A stretch of DNA of 30,088 bases from Clostridium sp. (GTDB lineage Bacteria; Bacillota; Clostridia; Lachnospirales; Lachnospiraceae), in contig SFNH01000011.1 of NCBI GenBank assembly GCA_004554205.1, positions 1-30,088 on the forward strand, given 5' to 3'. Both the position numbers and the translations under genes were made by a program. Numbering within the stretch: the stretch's first letter is position 1; every line of letters begins with the position of its first letter. The notes under the pieces are model-generated. The model ran no database searches. It was not told where the DNA came from and worked only from the letters and a program-made list of their open reading frames with translations. This document shows, piece after piece, positions 16,401 through 21,416 of the stretch.

Positions 16401-18084
16401 TACCGATGCCCTTCGGCCAGTAGTATCTAGTCGAATCTTCTGTTACGCCGGCTATCGCCGTAACATCGCCGCCGTTGATGGTAATGTTTCCGCCTTTCCC
16501 GGCGCCGATCCCGCAATCCACGCCCTTGGCTATGACGGTGCCGCCGTTGATGGTAACGCTGCCGCCCAACTCGTATTTATTGGTTCCGATCCCGACTCCG
16601 CTGTCGAGAGCACTTGCAAGGTAGCTTCCGGTGGATGCGTCGACAATACCTCCGTTTATGGTAATATTACCGCCCTTTATGCTTTCACTGGGATAGCGCA
16701 TATCGCCGGTCCCTCCGATGCCGGAAGCGCCTGTCCCCGCCTTTACCTTGATATGGCCGCCGTTGATGATGACATCTCCTTCATCCCGGGAAACGCCCCT
16801 TGTCCTCCCGTCTCTTCTGGCATGGTAGCTTTTCATACCGATGCCGGGGGTATTATTGCGGAACTCAGAGATCCATTCGGCTTCCTCTTTTTCCTCTTTG
16901 GGAATTCCGTACAGATCGATGGCATCCGGAATACAGGCCGTCAGCTTACCCATGGTTTCGGCATCGTCAGTCTGGCCGTAGACGGTAAAGGTGTCGCCGG
17001 CCCCCAGGTCAATGCCCCATTTTGCATCCAGCTGCGCGCCGTCCGTCAGTATAAACTTCACATCGCCGTTCAGGCGGATACGGCTGGTAACCGTCACATC
17101 GCCGCTTATTACATACCAGCCTGCCGGCAGGTCATAAAACGGGTTATTTTTGATGTCCGGCTCGAAATAGCTCGTCAGCTCGGTATAGGTAAAGCACCCC
17201 TGCATCTGGCCGTTTTCGTCCAGGTAAGGGACCGGAGGCATACCGATGCTGTCCTCCGACCACCGGGCCACCAGCATTCTGACATTTCCGGGCACGGCAG
17301 CACCGGGGGCATAGGTATTTCCGTCGTCGCCCACCCACACAAAGTCTGCCGAAGCGGGATTGCCTTCGGGGTCGGTCAGGTGCTTGGCTGTGGGCGCCGT
17401 AAACGATGCCCCCTGCCGCGCGATCATGCGGACAGGTCCGGTATCGCCGCCAAGCTTGCCTTTGTTCAGATTGATCGTTACCGCTCTCAGATCTTCGGCT
17501 TCCATCTCATCCGGTATCTCAAGAATCGGGCGATAGCCTATACCCGTGCCGGAGGACGGAGAGGCGCCTACAAAGCTGTCGGCCCCCTCGCCGCCCCGAT
17601 ATACGCGCATGGAGGTATCGTCGGCAAAGGCATCCTGCCCCCAGGAGGGCGATCCCTGCCAGTTTTTGATATAGTTCCGGGTGAGGCTTGCGGGGTCGAT
17701 CTCGCCCTTGACACGGATGGTATCCCATTCGTTGTTCCACGGAGTGCCGCGCACTTCCGTTTTGTTCAAATAGCTGTCCGTTCCCGCCGAGGGTGCGCGC
17801 ATGGTATAGGTTATGCCGCCGCTCTCAAAAGGCCTTCCGAAAATAAAGCCCTTTTCATTCAGCTCGTCCCAACTCACATCCCGTGTCACATTGTAGTTTG
17901 CCACAAGCAGGCTCCGGCTGCCGTTGATCCCTTGCCGAGGAACCGTCCTTTTGAGCATAGGTGTCGACCGTTCCCGCATAGGTAAAGGGAACACAGTCCA
18001 AAGAGCCGCCGTAAAAATCGGTGTTGGCGCTACCGGGAATACCGGCCTCGGAGAGGTTAAAATAGTATGTCGAGCCGGCTTCAA
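10438..18084 (-). CDS. giant surface protein, main C-terminal part (beta-helix, InlB-like, Ig-like, YDG repeats, SPGTGD sorting signal)
   Basis: This open frame encodes most of a wall-anchored protein whose N-terminus is at 17855-19039. The first 52 codons (18084-17929) are out of frame; true homology starts with INGSRSLLVANY at 17928. Removing one G from GGG at 17929-17931 joins both parts into 2866 aa (repaired numbering follows). A GTPWNNEWD/GYRPILEIP module lies at about 371-610. A right-handed beta-helix with many GxxTINGGxVxA turns lies at about 735-1310. An InlB-B-like repeat (PGYYFAGW) lies near 1500. FGLFF modules with Ig-like repeats begin near 1565 and 2309. CxxC pairs occur at several sites. 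A YDG-type domain (DKTYDGNANAK) lies near 2590. SPGTGD near 2827, a hydrophobic helix and a KKKNRSVK tail end the protein. It is probably an adhesin; the ligand is unknown. Confidence 0.82.
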   Translation of the reverse strand: MKPARHTILTSPRPVFPVAPTPIFTAALWTVFPLPMRERSTPMLKRTVPRQGINGSRSLLVANYNVTRDVSWDELNEKGFIFGRPFESGGITYTMRAPSAGTDSYLNKTEVRGTPWNNEWDTIRVKGEIDPASLTRNYIKNWQGSPSWGQDAFADDTSMRVYRGGEGADSFVGASPSSGTGIGYRPILEIPDEMEAEDLRAVTINLNKGKLGGDTGPVRMIARQGASFTAPTAKHLTDPEGNPASADFVWVGDDGNTYAPGAAVPGNVRMLVARWSEDSIGMPPVPYLDENGQMQGCFTYTELTSYFEPDIKNNPFYDLPAGWYVISGDVTVTSRIRLNGDVKFILTDGAQLDAKWGIDLGAGDTFTVYGQTDDAETMGKLTACIPDAIDLYGIPKEEKEEAEWISEFRNNTPGIGMKSYHARRDGRTRGVSRDEGDVIINGGHIKVKAGTGASGIGGTGDMRYPSESIKGGNITINGGIVDASTGSYLASALDSGVGIGTNKYELGGSVTINGGTVIAKGVDCGIGAGKGGNITINGGDVTAIAGVTEDSTRYYWPKGIGIGLWHDGTVTINGGNINASTVYSGAGIGGYYADVAIHGGNIEATGRGESNFPPSVGIGSGKSLLIDGGVIHAYGKGGAAGIGGANVWKTEKYTENASLLITGGEIYASAEGNGAAIGGTSKLDYGSITIIGNAIQSLSSESGPCIGASADKSVGDITITDADLPLFNCKYNLIGGNPLEEGNKILIQNSRVMSVKGNDTYLGISVGNNGTLIVENSEISLPKPRSIQGGDGSSIILRDSEIHTCGIYMKCAGTLKKVEITDCTVVTGAMIGGNADNAAVGEIVIRGSDISMSDDHYSNRCCIGSGKYASFKSIDIQDSKLHLPVAVDASAIGGGWYTSFNEDARIRIANSTVDATTYRMCPAIGAGYHATGVATLEIIIENSNVIAKGGTLRSGSSGTYVPGIGKDSYSKWLNVKIQITDSTVESLRHTEQYEEEPDDYRIYDGLHEKNLPGIPEENMTFCGSTVNGKRFDHDVDAYGKCRICGKYDLRYCYEKGLLRLSGLENCLFDGSEKKLTRLAHRTDPEVLTVLEEGTDYTVTYKNNIYPYALSPDDAGFDSAKAPKVTICGTGSFCGRAEHCFTIGGQAQPSYTVRFETNGGTAIADKTDVKWTNRVLENIESPKRPGYYFAGWMCGETAVHAATTYADLAGDESVQSVTLTALWEATGFPWGEIRIDERNAWQRFLNLISFGLFFREEKTVTITAGDANGEDVEVEYFIGDKMYFVGSWEGNTFAPYTGPIGINADGKYAVYVKITNASGKITYLSSDGFVIDTTAPVIEGVEAGKVYCDEVTATIVEENIDTVTVGGEPVTLGENNRLVIPPANGDVTIAVTDKLGNRAEVTITVYDGHDPDPDTNICRHCGITVAADLKLGDTVTHFGTVIEALKEACKPENSGCTVKIWARNTMLPDGLYADTDSAGFTLDLNGRSLGGYPLNVGGAGRSGKLTVIDARGNGTLGLAVRDGGEVTAGGSKDTTYSIAVYGGTLKFTGGHINAEMCDLYNGVKLTDLLPEGYAYRRYDGIGTEFSGSSWVPRTDAENRTGWAAAGRYDLAVMKCDHAGMDADGNCPYCGLKIAAAITKPGIFRGYTDINEAISDAQSDENYGCALTLCRGEVRSLTLNKGRLALEIRGAAVEYCTISGADVTIDRNMDACVTFTGGKLSITGGTFTNYVRLKSSEALISGGHFADIDMTENSKISVLADYLGAYRAFADSDSGEIVNGYVTGLKNVTVLPHAHDCRWNTETHEKSCACGYVEATDSDAPVISGIENGKTYYGAAEFTVTDDNDFTVTVDGNPVLPENGRFTLVPDNEQHTIAATDAAGNTAVITVSVMKLYSVTLPSGTGFTATGANTAGHGTNYTFKVDIAEGYSKTGSYRVLVNGSAVDGIMGDETGDTFLLTGVSGSMTITVEGVADITPPAAEIAVGTNKFSSFMNTITFGLFFKKTQTVTVTASDVGSGLSKAEYLLSETAFEDKDAIAGDWTELTLAEGTAAFRIEPSRKAYVYLRVTDVSGNITVINSDGVVVYTDAEAITEAVSFTKLDGADVSFRVSLNGNTVAALYNGDALLDSADYTVSADGTVTLKNSYLSGLAAGEYALRVAYNPLGEEYRSGDEPAMTSVKLTVGKKTPSIHHVPDDAKNYDGKPIDAPTFNTDSDGALTVEYKSAGADDSAYTAAAPKKVGKYIIRITTAETDTCKAAFSTMAFEIKPREVTISGVTVSDKTYDGNANAKITAAGVINGLVDGDKVSIVTGKAQYDDKNVGSGKTVTFYDFALSGDDAANYVLSAQPASTTASIVEYTADGSEYSVNSRDWLSKDFVITAKQGYKLGLTDAENGDWVDSLTASEETDNGKLTFFVKNTETGAISAPVTENYKIDKTAPKIVGIGSGETYYVTKRVAIDEENLASVTLNGEAVEDVFLLAGDTEATYVIRAVDKAGNVTEYTVYMKPISSVKEENSPGTGDASTLALWIALLFVSGGAVIGAVAASKKKNRSVK

Positions 18085-19039
18085 AGGAAAACTTCTCCTC
18101 GAAGGTCCAGCACGCGGTAAGGGTATTTACTTCGGCGGGGACGGGGTCGCCCACTCGGTAAATATTCCCGTTTTCATCCCGCCAGTGGAAGTTGTTTTTC
18201 TTCAGGTTCGTGGCGAAATACATTTCGGAATTCACAGGCGCAGAGAAGTCCTGCCCGGCTTTTACGAGGATTTTGATTTTCCCCGAAGTCCTGCCGGCGG
18301 TGCTCCACACATAGCCGCCGTTAAGGTCCAGGGTGACCACCTTGAAATCCTTTTCCGTGAGCTCGGCGGGTATTTCCAGAACAGGGCGTATGCAGGTATC
18401 GTTTCCTTCCGATCTCAGCTCGCCGTTATCAAACCTGCGGCTCGATCGTTTGGAGGCATCCTCGCTGAAGGTGTCCTGCCCCCAGCAATAAGAGTCGTTG
18501 CCTGTTATATATCCCTTATTCCGGATGGCATCCCATTCGTTGTTTTCCGGGATAACCGTACCCTCCTCCGAAACTCCGCTGCCCACCGTGGGCGCACGCA
18601 GAGTGTAGGTTAATCCGCCGCTCTCAAAGGGCTTTCCGAAAATAACGCTGCCCCCATACAGTCCGTTCCAATCCGTACCGATTTCCAAAGCCTCCGCAGA
18701 AGCAAACAGGCGATGGTCATAGCAATAACCGTACGGCGCATCGCTGTCCGTTGCAGCCGACGCGGCAGCGGAGGAATCGGTCTTCCCTGCCGAAGCGGCG
18801 CTGAGCACATAGGAATTCACCGTTCCGACATAAACGAACGATTCATAGTATTTGTACAGGCCGTTGATCATACCCCCTATTTGAAACCAATAGGTTTCGC
18901 CCTCCTCCAGGGATAGCGGCTCCCGGGTTTGCGGGGTGTTGCCCTCCGGCTGCCCGTTTTCCGTAGCGGAAGCCAACGGTGTGACCATAGACAGCACCAT
19001 GCAAAGGGTCAGCAGGATACTGAGTATTCGTTTCTTCAT
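17855..19039 (-). CDS. giant surface protein, N-terminal part (signal peptide and first repeat module), frameshifted
   Basis: This frame holds the start of the giant surface protein. The signal peptide is MKKRILSILLTLCMVLSM with cleavage near ASATE. A first module (about residues 40-320) contains FVYVGTVNSY, FGKPFESGGLTYTLRAP, NNEWDAIRNKG, WGQDTF and IRPVLEIPAE, then an InlB-like NFHWRDENGNIYRVGD stretch. A second module starts at about 325 (YYFNLSEAGIPGSAN, VPFTYAGTVDTYAQ) and is cut after Arg370. The last 24 codons (17929-17855) are out of frame because of one extra G in GGG at 17929-17931. The start codon overlaps the tetR stop as ATGA, and CGGAGGTAA lies upstream inside tetR, so translation is probably coupled. 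If the frameshift is real, only a secreted 394-aa fragment without an anchor is made. Confidence 0.82.
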   Translation of the reverse strand: MKKRILSILLTLCMVLSMVTPLASATENGQPEGNTPQTREPLSLEEGETYWFQIGGMINGLYKYYESFVYVGTVNSYVLSAASAGKTDSSAAASAATDSDAPYGYCYDHRLFASAEALEIGTDWNGLYGGSVIFGKPFESGGLTYTLRAPTVGSGVSEEGTVIPENNEWDAIRNKGYITGNDSYCWGQDTFSEDASKRSSRRFDNGELRSEGNDTCIRPVLEIPAELTEKDFKVVTLDLNGGYVWSTAGRTSGKIKILVKAGQDFSAPVNSEMYFATNLKKNNFHWRDENGNIYRVGDPVPAEVNTLTACWTFEEKFSFEAGSTYYFNLSEAGIPGSANTDFYGGSLDCVPFTYAGTVDTYAQKDGSSARDQRQPEPACGKLQCDTGCELGRAE

Positions 19040-19638
19040 GTTGTGTTACCTCCGTTCAGATATTGTGAGCGGTATTTATCCGCAAACAGGGCGACTCCCT
19101 GCTTTAAGACCTCCATCTGGGTTTTCAGGTAGTATTCGTCCTCGAACATGGCATAGTGAACGCTGGCCCGGACGAATATGAAAATCAGCGGCGTGATAAT
19201 CGTATAGGGAATGCCTATTTTCGGCTCCAGCCGCTTGGCATACTCGGTGTAGCGCTCGTTGACGCCCTCAAAAAACTTCTTGCCGTGCTCGATATATTTC
19301 GGGTGCGTATAGATCTGATACATCAGGCGATATTTTTTGCCGTGCTTTTTGGCCGTCCAGTAAGGCACCTCCTTCACAAATCGGACAACATCCTTGGGGT
19401 CGGTGGGGGCCATCTCCATAAAGTCGTCCTCAACCTTTTCCATGCAGTATGCCGTTGACTCAATAATCAGCTCGTCAAGATTTTTGAAATACGAATACAG
19501 ATTTGCCTTCGTGCAGCCGCAGGCATCGGCCAGGGCTTTGATCCCCGTGCCCGTGAGCCCGTTTTCCGCGTAGCACTCGAAGCACTTTTCCATGATTTCC
19601 TGTTTTCTTTGATTGTGTTGCTGTTCTGTGGTTTTCAT
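19036..19638 (-). CDS. TetR/AcrR-family transcriptional regulator
   Basis: The 200-aa protein has the TetR architecture. The N-terminal helix-turn-helix at about residues 29-51 contains GTGIKALADACGCTKANLYSYF and is followed by the usual FKNLDELI. Residues 60-200 form a helical ligand-binding domain of the kind that varies between family members. The effector cannot be predicted. Its stop codon overlaps the start of the giant surface-protein gene (ATGA), so it is the first gene of the surface operon. A promoter with good -35 and -10 boxes and a palindrome across the predicted start site lie directly upstream, so it probably represses itself and the whole operon. AGGAGG lies about 12 bases before ATG 19638. 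Confidence 0.92.
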   Translation of the reverse strand: MKTTEQQHNQRKQEIMEKCFECYAENGLTGTGIKALADACGCTKANLYSYFKNLDELIIESTAYCMEKVEDDFMEMAPTDPKDVVRFVKEVPYWTAKKHGKKYRLMYQIYTHPKYIEHGKKFFEGVNERYTEYAKRLEPKIGIPYTIITPLIFIFVRASVHYAMFEDEYYLKTQMEVLKQGVALFADKYRSQYLNGGNTT

Positions 19639-19656
19639 TTTTCTTGCGTCCTCCTA

Positions 19657-19672
19657 AAACGACCGTTCGTTT
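19657..19672 (-). promoter_or_regulatory. putative TetR-type operator
   Basis: On the minus strand AAACGAACGGTCGTTT forms a 16-bp palindrome with one mismatched pair. It lies just downstream of the -10 box, over the expected transcription start, and ahead of the tetR ribosome binding site. Position, size and symmetry fit an autorepressor site for the adjacent TetR protein. Confidence 0.7.
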
Positions 19673-19678
19673 AGCATT

Positions 19679-19707
19679 AGTATAGCATAGAATCTCCCCC
19701 GTCGCAA
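19679..19707 (-). promoter_or_regulatory. promoter of the tetR-surface operon
   Basis: On the minus strand TTGCGA (19707-19702) and TATACT (19684-19679) are separated by exactly 17 bp. The predicted start falls at about 19672, inside the palindromic operator, giving a leader of about 35 nt before tetR. Confidence 0.7.
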
Positions 19708-19718
19708 GAGCAGCCTGC

Positions 19719-19757
19719 AAAAAAAGAAAAACCCGGGTCTCATTTCTGAGATCCGGG
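19719..19757 (-). terminator. intrinsic terminator after the aminotransferase gene
   Basis: CCCGGGTCTCA (19732-19742) pairs with TGAGATCCGGG (19747-19757), with one G-T wobble and a 4-nt loop. On the minus strand the stem is followed by TTTTTCTTTTTTT. It ends the aminotransferase transcript just before the tetR promoter and insulates the surface operon. The gene-free stretch 19758-19871 shows only a small GCCG...CGGC inverted repeat. Confidence 0.88.
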
Positions 19758-19871
19758 AAAAAATTGGTTTTTGTTCTGCCTCCCTGGCAGGGAGCATAGC
19801 AAGGGCAGCAGCCGCCTTAAAATTATTCTTCTCCATTTCACGCCGTCCTTCGGCGTTTACACAGAGTCCGC

Positions 19872-20996
19872 TCAGGCCAAGGTGTCTGCAAAGGCGGCCA
19901 GAGCCGCCAGCCCGTCCCGGAGCGTCTGCTTGTCGCAGGCGTAGCCGATACGGACGCTATGGGGCTGCCGGAAGCAGTCGCCGGGCGTGACAAAGGCGCC
20001 GGTCCGGTGGTACATCTCCTTGCAGAACTCATAGGACGGCATATCAAAATCATAATAGACCAGTGCCGTGGTGCCCGCCTTGGGCTTGGTGTAGTAGAAA
20101 TGCTTGTGGGAGGCCACCCACATATCCAGGATTGACAGATTCTCCCGAACAATGGTCTGGTTCCGCTTCAGCATCCTGTCGCTGTGTGCCAGAGCGATGG
20201 ACGCCACCGCATCATCAAACATACCGCAGCTGATGAGGTTGTAATCCCGATGGGACAGAAAGGCCTTCCGTGCCGTCTCGTCACGGGTGGCGATCCAGCC
20301 CATGCGCAGCCCCGCCAGAGAGAATACCTTGGACATACTGCTGACAGATATACCCTTTTCGTACAGATCGGCAATGGAGGGGCACCAGTCATCGGTCTGG
20401 GTCAGGTGGCGGTATACCTCGTCGCAGAGGATATAGGCATCCACGCTGCGGGCAATATCCACGATCTGCTGTAATTGCGTCTCGCTCATCAGCGCGCCGG
20501 TGGGGTTATTAGGGTTGTTGATGCAGATCATTTTCGTCTCCGGCGTCACCAGCGCCTTCAGCTCCTCCAAATCGGGCAGGTAGTCGTTTTCCTGCTTGAG
20601 GTGCATGATGGCCACCTCCGCGCCAATGGCCTCGGGGATAGAGTAGAGCTGCTGGTAGGTAGGCATGATGCTGACCACCCGGTCGCCTGCAGAGATCAGG
20701 GAGCAGAATACATGGTGGTTCGCTCCCGCCGCACCGTGGGTGGGTACCACCTGCCGGGGCTGCACGGTCTTGTACAGCTTGCAGATGCCACTGCGCAGAG
20801 CGTCACTGCCTACGATGTCGCCATAGGTCAAGCGCTTGGCGCAGAAGTCCGTTAGAAACTGTGCCTTATCCTCACCTGTCAGGGCAAACAGCTCATCCAG
20901 CGACACGGAGTCCACACAGGTTTCCGCAATATTGAAGCGGGCACCCACTTCATGTTCATTCATCCATTCTTCCACAGCAAAAGGTTCGATGTTCAT
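19872..20996 (-). CDS. PLP-dependent aminotransferase, class I/II fold
   Basis: The 374-aa fold-type I aminotransferase is cytosolic. The PLP-binding lysine is probably Lys223 in SSMSKVFSLAGLRMGW. NNPNNPTG at 160-167 and CDEVY at 191-195 supply the asparagine and aspartate that bind the cofactor, and the C-terminal PHSVRIGYA holds the likely substrate-carboxylate arginine. The N-terminus (MNIEPFAVEEWMNEHE) resembles a subgroup that includes capreomycidine-synthase-like enzymes, but I cannot assign a substrate. I chose ATG 20996, which follows AAGGAGAAAAGACC, over an in-frame start at 21044 with no good site. It has its own promoter at 21192-21220, a long leader and its own terminator, so it appears monocistronic. 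No biosynthetic partner genes lie beside it. Confidence 0.88.
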   Translation of the reverse strand: MNIEPFAVEEWMNEHEVGARFNIAETCVDSVSLDELFALTGEDKAQFLTDFCAKRLTYGDIVGSDALRSGICKLYKTVQPRQVVPTHGAAGANHHVFCSLISAGDRVVSIMPTYQQLYSIPEAIGAEVAIMHLKQENDYLPDLEELKALVTPETKMICINNPNNPTGALMSETQLQQIVDIARSVDAYILCDEVYRHLTQTDDWCPSIADLYEKGISVSSMSKVFSLAGLRMGWIATRDETARKAFLSHRDYNLISCGMFDDAVASIALAHSDRMLKRNQTIVRENLSILDMWVASHKHFYYTKPKAGTTALVYYDFDMPSYEFCKEMYHRTGAFVTPGDCFRQPHSVRIGYACDKQTLRDGLAALAAFADTLA

Positions 20997-21185
20997 GGTC
21001 TTTTCTCCTTTTCTTTTAAAAAAAATAAAGACATCCATGACCAAATCTTATCCAGCAAATGCCGGAACACCTACGATTCGGTCACGAATGCCTTTGACCC
21101 CTCAGCCGGTGCCAAGGGAAGCAGTACAATATTCAGCTTGTCTTGCACTATAGCACAGAGTATATATAGCCGTACTTGTCATTCC
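20997..21185 (-). other. long 5' leader of the aminotransferase gene
   Basis: From the predicted promoter to the start codon the leader is about 190 nt. It contains a GGTCA...TGACC inverted repeat (about 21075-21095), a CCGGC-rich stretch and an eight-T run (about 21020-21027) shortly before the ribosome binding site. I looked for T-box (GGTGGNACC), TPP, FMN, glycine and cobalamin signatures and found none. A regulatory RNA is possible but unproven. Confidence 0.35.
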
Positions 21186-21191
21186 GCTTTT

Positions 21192-21220
21192 GTTATACCA
21201 CGCTTCTGCCCATTTTGCAA
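21192..21220 (-). promoter_or_regulatory. promoter of the aminotransferase gene
   Basis: On the minus strand TTGCAA (21220-21215), a 17-bp spacer and TATAAC (21197-21192). It points away from the tex promoter at 21348-21376, and the stretch between the two contains no gene. Confidence 0.6.
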
Positions 21221-21347
21221 GAGGGAACGAAAGAAATTCGCACATTCGCAGATGCTGACCCCGCCAGGCAGAGCTTTTCGACCTCAGGCCTCCAGAAAGC
21301 GGCGGTGCCCGCCTTCTTTTTTCCCTGCCGGATGTGCGGCAGGGCTA

Positions 21348-21376
21348 TTGCGCGAAAGGGATTTGGGCTGTATAAT
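21348..21376 (+). promoter_or_regulatory. promoter of the tex gene
   Basis: TTGCGC (21348-21353), a 17-bp spacer and a consensus TATAAT (21371-21376) lie about 40 bp before the tex start codon. Confidence 0.7.
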
Positions 21377-21416
21377 TGGGAGGACGATTTTTGTAAAACG
21401 AGAGGTAAAAACGGTA

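Noticed and set aside
15439..17985. 848-aa open frame on the plus strand opposite the giant surface gene
   Set aside because: It is antisense to the beta-helix region. It has no good ribosome binding site and shows no recognisable domain. Repetitive codon use on the other strand explains the long opening.
19654..19836. 60-aa open frame starting MEKNNFKAAAALAM on the minus strand
   Set aside because: It runs through the strong terminator at 19719-19757 and the tetR promoter and has no ribosome binding site.
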